A model generated the notes under the pieces. The model was not told where the DNA came from, did not search any database, and saw nothing but the letters and a program-made list of their open reading frames with translations. A DNA stretch of 64,000 nucleotides from Neurospora tetrasperma FGSC 2508. Its lineage: Eukaryota > Ascomycota > Sordariomycetes > Sordariales > Sordariaceae. A program made the position numbers and the translations under genes. This document shows, in pieces, positions 21,431-31,225 of the stretch. Every line of letters begins with the position of its first letter. Position 1 is the stretch's first letter. Where the stretch lies: NCBI RefSeq assembly GCF_000213175.1, contig NW_009799102.1, positions 1,263,309-1,327,308 of the forward strand, read 5' to 3'.

Positions 21431-24400
21431 CTAACAAACGACCCCCCTCCCCCTTCTTCTCCTCCCCCTATCAACCCGTCCCTCCCTCCTCCTCCTCTCC
21501 CCCACCAAAAACGCATACACCCGTCTGACCAACTCCCCCTCACTCCACCCCCCCTTTTCCTGTTCATCCATCGCAAAAACACCCCCGTAAAGTTCATCCG
21601 TTCCCCAAGCCCGTCTAAACATCTCCCGAAACTCGTACACGACGTCCAAATGCCATTGCTCAATCACCACCGACTCGTCAATAGGTAAACGCGTGACGGG
21701 GTCGTAGGTGGTTTGTTGAGGGGAGGGGCGGTACGTTTGGTGCAGAAAGGAGGAGAGGGTGGGGGAGTGAGGGTAGTAGAGATGGGTGGGGGCGGCGGCC
21801 CGTTGTTTGCCTTTGCCTTTGGATTGGGATTGGGATTGGGATTGGAGGGCGCGGTGGGCGTGGATGACGGAGGAGAGGATGTCCCAGTGGGAGGTGCTCC
21901 AGAGGTGGGTTGGTGGGGGGAGGTGTTGTTCTTGTTGGTGGTGGTGAGATGTGGTGGTGGTGGAAGTACCGGTGGAAGCAGCGGTGGAAGCAGCGGTGGA
22001 GGCTTGGCCGTTATGGTGTTGAGAGGTCAAGGTTGAGGTCGAGGTTGATGGCTGAGAGGATTGTTTTTGTTGTTGTTGTTGCTGCCCGAAAGAGGAAACT
22101 GGTGGGAGAGAGGGATAAAGCGGCTGCAGAGGCGTGACGATGTTACGGTTGGAAGGCGGAATAGGAGGCGGTAGTGATTTGCGGCGACCGTAGCCAAAGA
22201 GAGAGACGCCCGAGCGGATGACGGGGGAGTTTTCGAGGGTGGATGTAGGTTTGATGAGCGGCGGTTGTGCTGCTGGTGGTTGACGTGGTGCAGCAGCAAC
22301 TTGTGATTGTTGTTGTTGTTGTTGTGGTTGTAATTCCTGTTGCTGTTGCTGCTGCCGTTGCCGTCCTCGTCCAGGGCTCAGTGGGCGAGGGAATGGAGGC
22401 GCAGGTCTTGGTGCTTGGACTACTGGTGCTGGCGCCGGTTTATGCTCGTACCATTCAATATCATCATCCATGTCCATGTCCATGTCCGTATCCGCCGCGT
22501 CATCCAGTTCATGCTGTTCCTCGTCCTGGTAATCCTCCTCATACCCCCCAGGCGCATTCTCCTCAATCCTCTCCGAGCCCGCAGGACTAGGAACAGGACT
22601 GCTCTCCGTGTGGGTACTGGGCGAGCTGGTGATAATCACAGGAGTGGAACGGCCCCCGAATACAGGCCGCCTCTGTTGGACGTCTGCGCTGCGCCGAGGA
22701 GTAGGCGACTGTCGGACACTGTTGGCAAACTGCACCGCGCGGCCGGGCGTATGGCCCTTGGTCGGCGGTCGCAAGGCAGACTTGATAGGGGAAGAGTTCT
22801 TGTCGGGTAGAGTTCGAAGCGGAGGTGGTTCGAAGCTTTCCTCGGTGGATGATTGTTCTTCCTCGAGTTCCACTATCTCGTCATAGTCGTCCATGTCTTC
22901 TTCAGGCTCTTGCTCTTCTTCATTGTCGTTCTCCGGTCCGTACTCAACGCTCTTAGCGGGCGGGTCCGAGAACAGCTTGGAAATGGACTCCTTAAGACCA
23001 AAGAGCAACTGCTTAGGTTTGTCAGTTATCGAATTCGGAGTGGTGCCTGAGCCTGAGTCGTTGTCTTTGAGAGGCAAGGTCGTGACAGTGCTGGGCTTAG
23101 TCCCGCCGCCCCGTTCGAACAAGGGGAGCTTAGCGCCTGGTTCGCGTCGCACTGGAGTGAAGTTCTGTTTCTGCGGGACCGGGGTGTAGATGCTGCCAGA
23201 CTGTGGTGGTGAAGAGGAACCGATGATGGAGGAAGAGTGTCGAAGTACACGTTGTGCCGGTTGCAAGGGTCGGGAGGATTGCCCTGATAACACGGGCGCT
23301 GTACCCAGAGGTGAAGGCTGGAACGGCTTTTGGGAAACTGGCACAGAGAGACGCTGAGATGATGGAACGCGGCCTGTGGGAGTCGTTCCAAGCTTCCTCT
23401 CAGCTTCCTGACCTGTAGGAAGAGTCTGTGACCGCTCCGAAAGGGCTCCCGGACCAGATGACACCTTGCCATTGGCTTGACTTTGCCTATCGAGCACTTC
23501 GGGCCCAGGTCGAAGAGAAGCATTACCCTCTGGACCCTGTAAACTGATTTCCGGAATAGGTGCAGGCGACGAGAAGAAGCTCGAGAGATTCGCTTTCTTG
23601 TTCGGAACGGGCTTCAACGCAGGCCGGAACTTCTTGGCCCGACTGGAATGAAGGAGGCTAAACTCTTCCAGCTCATCACTCTTGTCTGCGGCTGTGTTCA
23701 ACTGATCCCGAACCATTTGACTCTTGTTGGAATGCCAGCGGGAGCTAGGCTGGAGCTGATGAGTTGAGGGAAGGAAGCTGGCAGGATCGTTCTCCTTTAG
23801 GGTGGATTTGGCTTTGACTGCGGGAGATGAACGCATGGCTTCGAGGAGGAAAAGATCCTCCTCCTCCTCTTCCTCCTCTTCATGTTGCTCCCTTGCTTGT
23901 TCCCCTTGCTGAGCTTGGTGATGGCCCTCTTCTTCTTCCTCCATATAATCCTCCCGGTGGTCTTGCTCGTGCTCGTGCTCGTGCTCGTCTCTTCGATGTT
24001 CAAGCGGAGATTCTTCACGTTGATGGCTCTCTTCCGCATGAGGAGTATTGTAGTATTCACGTTCGGTAAAGTCATCATGGCGTGCCCTTTCCACTTCAGT
24101 CGCTTGAGCCTCTCCCAAGCCTCGCAGTTGATCACTTCGCGAGGAAGTCTTGCCACGCCCAAGGAGCGACTCGCGTTGACGACTTGTCTCCGAACCACGA
24201 CTCGCCCGATGCTCTTGACCTTCCTTTGCAAAGTCATCTCGGGCTTCCTCCGACTCTCTCCTCTTTGGCTTTGCCGAACTTCGCTGGTGGTCACGCCGCC
24301 AGGAATCTCCGCCTCGGCCGGAATGGGACTCTTGTCTCTGACTGCTTTCTTCCACAAAGCCCGAGTGCTGCCCTTTTCTTTCCTCTTCATACTCATGCCG

Positions 24401-27400
24401 CTCGTCCTCGGCTTCAGTCACCTCTCTGGTATCCCGTTCCTTTAAGCCGCGCATGTGGTCGTTTTGCCTAGAATCGCTAGCTCGGCTGGACTGCGACCCG
24501 CGCGGCCCGCGTGACCAGTGGCGATGACTCTCTTCAACGTGACTAGAACGGCGGCCTCCTCTTTCCTCTTCATACTCATGCCGCTCCTCCTCCACGATTT
24601 CTTCTGTCATCTCGCGCACTTCCCTCGCTTCTCGTTCGCCAGAACTTCGCTGGCGGTGACCACGTTCCCCAGAAGAAGAAGACGAGGCTTTACCTCGGTC
24701 GGATCGGTTGGAGTGGGAGGACCCATGTCGGCGGTTCTCCTCACCATGACCGCCCCAGCGGTAGTGTTCGCTCTCATGCTCATACTCTTCCCGGACCTCC
24801 TCCATAATTTCTTCGGTCACCTCTCTCGCCCCTTGTTCTCTCCTTTCCCGATCTTCCCTCGTCTCTCGCTCTTCCGACCTTTGTCGAGAAGACGAGGCTT
24901 TACCTCGGTCAGATCGGTCAGAACGGGAGCTCCCATGTCGGTAGCTCTCCACCTCCTCACGACCACTCGAGGGACGACCACCCGAGTGACAGTGTTCGCT
25001 CCCATGCTCATACTCCTCCTCCCGGACTTCTTCTACGATCTCCTCCGTCACCTCTCTCCTTCCCCGCTCCCTTGCTTCGCTTCGTTCCCGTTCTTCCCTT
25101 GTCGTCTCCCGCTCTTCCGAAGACCTGTGCCGAGAAGAACCATGTCGGTGACCATCCCGTCCATGTCCGTGTCTCCTAGAAGAATGACTACTCTCCCTGA
25201 AGCTGCTAGACCTGGCATCACCTCCTCCGTAAATCCGCTCTTCCTCTCTTTCTTCAGTCACCGTCTCGACTTCGACGCTTTCCCTAAAGCGAGCCTTTGG
25301 TTCCCTTTCCCGTTCCTGCTCTCGCTCTTCTCCTACTGATCTTCTCAAGGTAGAGTGTTCCGGCCGTCCATGTCTCCTGCCAGAATCACTATTACTACTA
25401 CTCTCCCTGAAGCTGGACCTGGCCCTGGCATCACCTCCGTAGGATCCCCAGATTCTTTCTTCCTCTCTCTCCTCTGTGACCGTTTCCACCTCAACGACTT
25501 TCTTATAATCACGATGAGCTTCGGGTTCGGAAGGCTCCCGATGATCATGATCTTTTTGGACTGATCCTGATCTCCGAGTAGAGTTTTCCTCTCGAGTAGC
25601 AGTATGTTCTCGTTCTCCAGAGCTATTGTGATGGCTGCTGCTGTTGTGAAAACCAAGGCTAGCGGAGGCGGACCTGTCACGGGTCACGTTGATTTCGTGA
25701 CTGTGACTGGATTCCTCTGCTTGCCAGTCCATGGCTTCATGCTCATGTTCATGCTCGCGCTGTTCGCGTTCGCGCTCGGGCTCGGAGATGGAGGAAGCAG
25801 CCCTTTTGGTGCTGCCGAAGGTGGGGTTGGCTTGAGGTTGTCGGGTGGAAGAACTGGTGCTCGCTTGACGTTGGCTCGCGAAGCTCGTCTCGGATTGGGC
25901 TTGTCTGTCGTTAGTAGTGCTAGCCTCAGCTTCCTGATGTTCGAAGCTGTTGTTTGCTTGACGCTGTCTGTCAAATTTGGTAGTCACTGAAGGTTGCTTT
26001 ATGGCATGGCTGCTGCTAGCCTGAACTTGAGATCTGCCGAAACTTGTGCTTGCATCGGCTTGTCGGTCAAAGCTGGTATTGGCCTGACTTCGTCCACCAA
26101 GATTAGCGTCCGCTTGTGCCGATCTTTCAAAGCCGGCGGTGCTGCCTTGAGCATACGGTTCCCCGAAGATTTGGCGTTGGCTGCCAAAACCCGCATCACC
26201 TTGAGCATATGGTTCGCCGAAGACTTGGCGTTGACTGCCAGTGCCAGCATTAACTTGACTCCACCTGTCAAAGCCAGCATTACCTTCAAACTGCCTTCCA
26301 AATCCATTGTAACCATGAGCCTGCCTGTCAGAACTGCTACTCGCGCGACTTTGTCTCTCAAGGCTAGCGCTGGCCTGAGATTGTTTCTCGAAGCTGGCAC
26401 TGGCACTAGCAGTGCCACTGGCGTCTTGACTACCGGAATCGCGCTTGCTCATCCTGCTGCCAAAGAGCGAGTTGCGCCCGGTGCTTCCTCTAGAAGAACC
26501 GGGTGGATCTGGACCAAACGGGTCGTCCATGGCGATGTCCATGGAACTAGTCGCGCCAGCAGTGGCTGATGCTTGTCTGGAGCTTTCCCCGGTATTAATG
26601 GAAGCCTGCCTCGAAGCATTCCGTGGCGATAAAACTTGCGCTCCTTGGGCTACCAGATTTTTTATCGAGCCAAACAAGCCGAATCCAGATCTTTCAGGCT
26701 GATTACGGGCATTCTCAAACTGGGCTTGGGGCAACGGCTGAGATTGGGGTTGAGCCTGCGGTTGGGATTGAGGCTGGAGTTGAGAAGCTCTGGAGGCCGA
26801 CGGTGAGGGTGATCGGCTGTCTTTGACCTCAGGCACCCCTCGGAAGGGACTGCGCAGAAAGCTTCCCATACCTGGAGGCGACGGAGGGTCCGAGGTTACC
26901 TGTTGCAGTGCTTCACCAGCTCTGATGATTGGAGATAGAGCCGGCCGGTTTTGTGAGTCAGGTGGGGGCATCAAGTTCTGAGGGTTAAGTGCCGGAAGAC
27001 CTGGCGGGGCCAAAGATGTCAGTCGGTCGGCCGGGGTCTCGTTCGAGTTGGATCTGACTCGGCATAATGGAGGTTCGGGGCGCTGCTGCTCGTGTCGAGA
27101 AAAACTTCCAGTTGGGGGAGAGGAAGGCATTTCATCGTCTGGAGTGGGCTCGGTAGACTCGGTGGGCTGTCTTTGCTCATCATCGTTAAGCTCAGCGTCG
27201 TCGATGTCTGCCTCTACGTTGGCATGAGTACCGAAGTCGTCCTGGAAGTCGTAGTCGCGAGGTTCTGGAGGGACAGGAGATGGTGTCTTATCAGGTGTCA
27301 GAATACTGTTCGATGCATGTAAGGGGAGGGTGTTATTCACAGATGAAGGCCGCTCGACAGAGGGCTGAATACTTGTCTTTGTTGTCTGATGCTGAACATC

Positions 27401-29998
27401 TGTCTGAGATTTTCTAAATAACGGACTTGATGGTTCAGGTGGCAGAGCGCCTCGCGATTCTCGTCGAAGATGGCCGTGATATAGGACACTTGATTCCTGT
27501 ATTTCACATTGGTCATAGTCCACAGAGCGGTTTGACGAATCCACCCCAACATCACCACGGACATCTACATCCAGTTGTCTTTCAAGCGACCGGGCTTTCT
27601 GTTGGTGTGGTGACTTTACCCGCCTTGACTGGGGCTGTTGTGCTTGTTCCTGCCGTGCTTCTGCTTCACTTTCCTGTTGTCGCTCATACTCCAGATTATC
27701 CTCAAGCTCCTGCTCCTGCTCCTGTTCTTCCTCAAGGTGAGGTTCAGAAACCGGCTCACGTTCAGGTTCTTGCAGTGATTCGGACCGCTGCTCAGGCAAG
27801 GGCTCGAAGTCCGGCGTATTCCCAGCTATTTGCTCGAGTTCTAGTTCCCGTTCGCGTTCCAGTCGACTTGTTCGATTTGCTTGCCGCTGATGCAAAAGGC
27901 TAGATTCCAACTGTGTTCGATATTGATGTTCTTGTCTTTGTTCTGCCCGAACCCAAGTATTGAATTCTGACGCGGGTTCTGGCTCAGGTTCGGGTTCTGG
28001 TTCATGTGTTTTCCCCTTTCGCAGCTCTCGTTGTTGCCGCCTTCGTGGTTCTTTTTGAAACCATATGTCGGATTCTTCGGGCTCAAGTGCAGGCTCATGT
28101 TGTGATTCCGCCTCCTTTCCACGTTCAGATCTCGAGTCTACTTTTGGTTCTGACCCAGCATCGGACCCAGGCTCGAGCGCAAGTTCCGACTCTAGTTCGC
28201 GATCCCGTTGCGAATCCCGACGCGAGTCCCGGTCTTGCTCTTCCCGTTCTGAATCTTGTTCCGCTCCTGGATATGGTCGATTCTGGTGCCTTTCCAGAGA
28301 CTCGCTGCGCTCATGCGCATCCCCCTCTTCCTCTTCTTCCTCTACCACCTCGGCCTCTCCCCTATTATCGCCTGTCGAGTATCGATATAGCGGATCGTAA
28401 CTGGGAACGGGTGCCCTGGGTGTAGTCGTCCAATTGGGATTGACAGAATAATCGATTGTCCTGATGTGACTTGATCGCTCGTCCGATTCCTGCTGACTTA
28501 TCCGCAACGACCCGATCGTCTTACTGATGTAGAAACTTGTCGTATCTCCGTCGCGGGTATCCTTGTTTTGCGCTCCTCCGTGCCCTTGTTCCTCGACATA
28601 GCTCGAATTCTGCTGCATAGATAGTAGCGAATACGGGTCTATCATGGTGAATTCTTCGCCTGGCAACCTAGTCTCTGTTGGCTGAACCGGTGTATCCCTC
28701 GGGGTCGCATTGTCATCCTCGAGTCCCGATTCGATGTCGCTATGCGATTCGCCGCCACCAAAGTCTGCGAACTCGACATACTCATCCCCGTGCGAAAGCT
28801 CTGATTCCAGCTGGGGCGTTTGTTGACGCGCGGGTTCCGGTCGCAGCTGTTCCACCCTAGAGGATTGCGCTCTTGGTGCCCCGTTCCACCGTCGAGCGGC
28901 CGGTGTATCCTGAGGTGGATTGAACGAGTTGTCCAGCCACAGGTCGCCTTCCGACTCATCAGGCCCAGGGGCATCACTTGAGGGAGCACCAACACCCGTA
29001 TTGCCCAAGATGACGTTTGACGGTACTCGTTGAAAAATGTGCTCGCGACGGGTATGTTCTTGATTCTGGTCTCGACCTCGGTTTCGGTCTTGTTGGTCGC
29101 GACTGGATTCCGCTTCGGGCCCAGGCTCATGATCGGAGTCGTCTTCTTTGAGCGCCGTAAGATCTCGGTCTATGAGGGCGGAAAACTGGTCGTGCGCAAT
29201 TGAATCTTTCCTCGGCCGGCCTCGTTTCCTTCGCGCAGAGCCTGGACCCAGCAGACTAGGCTGTCTTACTGGCGACGAAACACCCTTTCTCCGCTTTGGC
29301 GCACGACTGCTGGGCCCTGGTGTCAAGCTGATCCGCCGCTTTGTCCCTGGTGTAAACCCGAGCTTGCTAAAATCGATTGTGACATCTGAATCCAAGACAT
29401 CCTTTGACGAGGAGCGTGCTTCGCGCAGTTGAAATCCGGGGGTCGCTGGTCGCATCGGGCGAGTTGTCGTCTTTGGTGTCTCGGAGCGCAAGGCCGTGCC
29501 TGGAGTAGCTGTTCGTGGTGGCCTTCCGCGCGGCCTCGGTGTAACAAACTCGCCAAGTCGAGTAATCTCATCGTCGTCATCACCCTCCACGCCGCGCAAG
29601 GGAACCGTGACCGAAGTTGTTCTTTCTCTTTCGCGGATGCTGCGAGCGGTCGGCGTCGAGTGTTGAAACAGACGGCGACTAACACTGCTTCTTGAAGTGA
29701 CTCTCGAGCTTTCGGCTTCGACAGTGACCAGCAGGCGCTGGGGCGATCGCGCGTCTCCAACGTCCAACTCGAACATGCGCTTTCTCGGCGTGCTTTCTCG
29801 AAGGGCTTGGACTCGCTGGGTTCGCGGAGTGGGCTGCTGGTTTCTACGGGAACCGCGACGCGCCGATGCGGGTTGGCGAGCTGGAATCGCCGGTGTCACG
29901 GAGCGAGACGCTGGGGTGGCGGCCGTCTCGAGGAGTGGATCCGTGGACGACGAAATGTCGTCGACCGACATCATGGACGCGTCTTCGTCTTCGTCCAT
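21431..29998 (-). CDS. Very large low-complexity AT-hook protein
   Basis: One uninterrupted frame of 2855 codons begins at an ATG followed by an acidic MDEDEDASMM start. Two AT-hook cores (RGRP) sit at residues 157-160 and 259-262 in basic Pro/Thr-rich sequence, so minor-groove binding to AT-rich DNA is likely. A conserved-looking segment KRMFELDVGDARSPQRLLVT lies at about 74-93. Residues about 300-1400 are Ser/Glu/Gln/Arg-rich and disordered. About 1300-1400 carries FDRQ and GSQRQ(V/I)FGEPYAQG repeats. About 1500-2050 is a Glu/Arg-rich repeat zone with REVTEEI-EEVREEYEHESEH units, probably long helices. Acidic and Gln-rich runs follow. The last about 80 residues (from IEQWHLDVVYEFREMFRRAW) look folded, ending in a basic RGRRRRGRG tail. 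This resembles proteins listed in fungal genomes as AT DNA-binding proteins of unknown function; that link is from memory. A chromosomal role is inference. Confidence 0.85.
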   Translation of the reverse strand: MDEDEDASMMSVDDISSSTDPLLETAATPASRSVTPAIPARQPASARRGSRRNQQPTPRTQRVQALRESTPRKRMFELDVGDARSPQRLLVTVEAESSRVTSRSSVSRRLFQHSTPTARSIRERERTTSVTVPLRGVEGDDDDEITRLGEFVTPRPRGRPPRTATPGTALRSETPKTTTRPMRPATPGFQLREARSSSKDVLDSDVTIDFSKLGFTPGTKRRISLTPGPSSRAPKRRKGVSSPVRQPSLLGPGSARRKRGRPRKDSIAHDQFSALIDRDLTALKEDDSDHEPGPEAESSRDQQDRNRGRDQNQEHTRREHIFQRVPSNVILGNTGVGAPSSDAPGPDESEGDLWLDNSFNPPQDTPAARRWNGAPRAQSSRVEQLRPEPARQQTPQLESELSHGDEYVEFADFGGGESHSDIESGLEDDNATPRDTPVQPTETRLPGEEFTMIDPYSLLSMQQNSSYVEEQGHGGAQNKDTRDGDTTSFYISKTIGSLRISQQESDERSSHIRTIDYSVNPNWTTTPRAPVPSYDPLYRYSTGDNRGEAEVVEEEEEEGDAHERSESLERHQNRPYPGAEQDSEREEQDRDSRRDSQRDRELESELALEPGSDAGSEPKVDSRSERGKEAESQHEPALEPEESDIWFQKEPRRRQQRELRKGKTHEPEPEPEPEPASEFNTWVRAEQRQEHQYRTQLESSLLHQRQANRTSRLERERELELEQIAGNTPDFEPLPEQRSESLQEPEREPVSEPHLEEEQEQEQELEDNLEYERQQESEAEARQEQAQQPQSRRVKSPHQQKARSLERQLDVDVRGDVGVDSSNRSVDYDQCEIQESSVLYHGHLRRESRGALPPEPSSPLFRKSQTDVQHQTTKTSIQPSVERPSSVNNTLPLHASNSILTPDKTPSPVPPEPRDYDFQDDFGTHANVEADIDDAELNDDEQRQPTESTEPTPDDEMPSSPPTGSFSRHEQQRPEPPLCRVRSNSNETPADRLTSLAPPGLPALNPQNLMPPPDSQNRPALSPIIRAGEALQQVTSDPPSPPGMGSFLRSPFRGVPEVKDSRSPSPSASRASQLQPQSQPQAQPQSQPLPQAQFENARNQPERSGFGLFGSIKNLVAQGAQVLSPRNASRQASINTGESSRQASATAGATSSMDIAMDDPFGPDPPGSSRGSTGRNSLFGSRMSKRDSGSQDASGTASASASFEKQSQASASLERQSRASSSSDRQAHGYNGFGRQFEGNAGFDRWSQVNAGTGSQRQVFGEPYAQGDAGFGSQRQIFGEPYAQGSTAGFERSAQADANLGGRSQANTSFDRQADASTSFGRSQVQASSSHAIKQPSVTTKFDRQRQANNSFEHQEAEASTTNDRQAQSETSFASQRQASTSSSTRQPQANPTFGSTKRAASSISEPEREREQREHEHEHEAMDWQAEESSHSHEINVTRDRSASASLGFHNSSSHHNSSGEREHTATREENSTRRSGSVQKDHDHREPSEPEAHRDYKKVVEVETVTEEREEERIWGSYGGDARARSSFRESSSNSDSGRRHGRPEHSTLRRSVGEEREQEREREPKARFRESVEVETVTEEREEERIYGGGDARSSSFRESSHSSRRHGHGRDGHRHGSSRHRSSEERETTREERERSEARERGRREVTEEIVEEVREEEYEHGSEHCHSGGRPSSGREEVESYRHGSSRSDRSDRGKASSSRQRSEERETREDRERREQGAREVTEEIMEEVREEYEHESEHYRWGGHGEENRRHGSSHSNRSDRGKASSSSSGERGHRQRSSGEREAREVREMTEEIVEEERHEYEEERGGRRSSHVEESHRHWSRGPRGSQSSRASDSRQNDHMRGLKERDTREVTEAEDERHEYEEERKGQHSGFVEESSQRQESHSGRGGDSWRRDHQRSSAKPKRRESEEARDDFAKEGQEHRASRGSETSRQRESLLGRGKTSSRSDQLRGLGEAQATEVERARHDDFTEREYYNTPHAEESHQREESPLEHRRDEHEHEHEQDHREDYMEEEEEGHHQAQQGEQAREQHEEEEEEEEDLFLLEAMRSSPAVKAKSTLKENDPASFLPSTHQLQPSSRWHSNKSQMVRDQLNTAADKSDELEEFSLLHSSRAKKFRPALKPVPNKKANLSSFFSSPAPIPEISLQGPEGNASLRPGPEVLDRQSQANGKVSSGPGALSERSQTLPTGQEAERKLGTTPTGRVPSSQRLSVPVSQKPFQPSPLGTAPVLSGQSSRPLQPAQRVLRHSSSIIGSSSPPQSGSIYTPVPQKQNFTPVRREPGAKLPLFERGGGTKPSTVTTLPLKDNDSGSGTTPNSITDKPKQLLFGLKESISKLFSDPPAKSVEYGPENDNEEEQEPEEDMDDYDEIVELEEEQSSTEESFEPPPLRTLPDKNSSPIKSALRPPTKGHTPGRAVQFANSVRQSPTPRRSADVQQRRPVFGGRSTPVIITSSPSTHTESSPVPSPAGSERIEENAPGGYEEDYQDEEQHELDDAADTDMDMDMDDDIEWYEHKPAPAPVVQAPRPAPPFPRPLSPGRGRQRQQQQQQELQPQQQQQQSQVAAAPRQPPAAQPPLIKPTSTLENSPVIRSGVSLFGYGRRKSLPPPIPPSNRNIVTPLQPLYPSLPPVSSFGQQQQQQKQSSQPSTSTSTLTSQHHNGQASTAASTAASTGTSTTTTSHHHQQEQHLPPPTHLWSTSHWDILSSVIHAHRALQSQSQSQSKGKGKQRAAAPTHLYYPHSPTLSSFLHQTYRPSPQQTTYDPVTRLPIDESVVIEQWHLDVVYEFREMFRRAWGTDELYGGVFAMDEQEKGGWSEGELVRRVYAFLVGERRRREGRVDRGRRRRGRGVVC

Positions 29999-31225
29999 GG
30001 CAGCCCTGGTTGTGGGCGCATGAGGCCCGGTGTGGTGGTGGTGGTGGTGGATACAGTGTGGTTAATGGAGCGAGTGAATGTTTAAGCGATATGAAGATGT
30101 TAGCAAAGGATGCAGCAGAGGGCGCATGCGCATGAAGCCTCCGGTCTACAGTATCCAAAAGGTGCGAATTCGAAATGCTGGCAATTGTTTACTTTGGAAT
30201 TTCCCGTCGTTGTTGCGGCGACCGAACCCGACCCCATGATTGATTGACAGGTTTGGATCCGTCGCCAAGCAGCAGCTGTAATTGTGGACGAATGAGAACG
30301 CGACCGCAAAACTGTCCCCGCAGTTCGACAGACCCCCGTTAACGGTCTTCAGCTGGCAGGCAAGGCAGGCTGAGAGAGTCCACATTTTCAGGGCTGGGGA
30401 ATGCTTAGCCGAGCACGGACCCCTCTTACGCCGACGTCATTGCCTCGGCATAACATTTCGGAATCTTTTACACGTACAATTCTTCAACCATCATCAACAA
30501 CACTGGATCGAATAGGCCTTGAACAATGGGGTTCTGCAAAAACTCGACTGATAGCATCATGTCACCATGTCTCATAACATTGCTGACATTCACAACGGGA
30601 ACAAATCCCGAGGAGAACAACCCCATATTACACTAGAGGGCAACTGGAACAAAAACAACTCCATCCTTTACACCGTCCCAACCCGGATTACTAATTCCGA
30701 ACCTATCCCATCCGAGATCTGAACGACCGACACGACTATATCCGCAGTGGCACTGCAGGGGATGACCTGTCAACTTGTTAATTCCAATGCCGAACATGGG
30801 CGCGCCCTTCGCATGGCGTGATCGTGCTAACGAATGGCTTCAATTTCACCGTTCCCAGCGTTGAAGCAAGCGCACGTGTAAGTCCAACCTCGTGACGGAA
30901 AAACATCTCGACACTGGGATGCGCTGGTGTACAGCATCTTGTTGAATAACTATAATCCACTTAGTGCTTTGAAATTATAATTAATGTTACTAATGTCAGT
31001 GAGGTTTTCTGGTTTTTATCACCGGTGTGATGTGAATGGAAGAAAATGTTTATGTGAAGGAAGATATAAATCCGTTCACATCCACCACCCCCATCATCGT
31101 TGTTTGAAAGACATTCAACAACAGCACTATCAACACCAAAGCAGCCGTATTATACTTACTCAAGACACCTCCCACTACCCTATCCACAACCAAAGTTCCA
31201 CCTCCTCATCCTATACCATCACACA
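29999..31225. promoter_or_regulatory. Divergent 5' region, AT-hook gene / oxygenase-like gene
   Basis: 1.2 kb lie between two divergent start codons. A GGT/GTG-rich run lies at 30031-30050 just upstream of the AT-hook gene ATG. The right half is AT-rich around 30950-31070 and carries a TATA-like word. No gene is seen. Confidence 0.5.
31065..31071 (+). promoter_or_regulatory. TATA-like box of the oxygenase-like gene
   Basis: TATAAAT lies 161 bp upstream of the ATG at 31226, followed by a C/A-rich leader rich in CACCACC and CAACA words, typical of fungal transcription starts. Confidence 0.4.
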
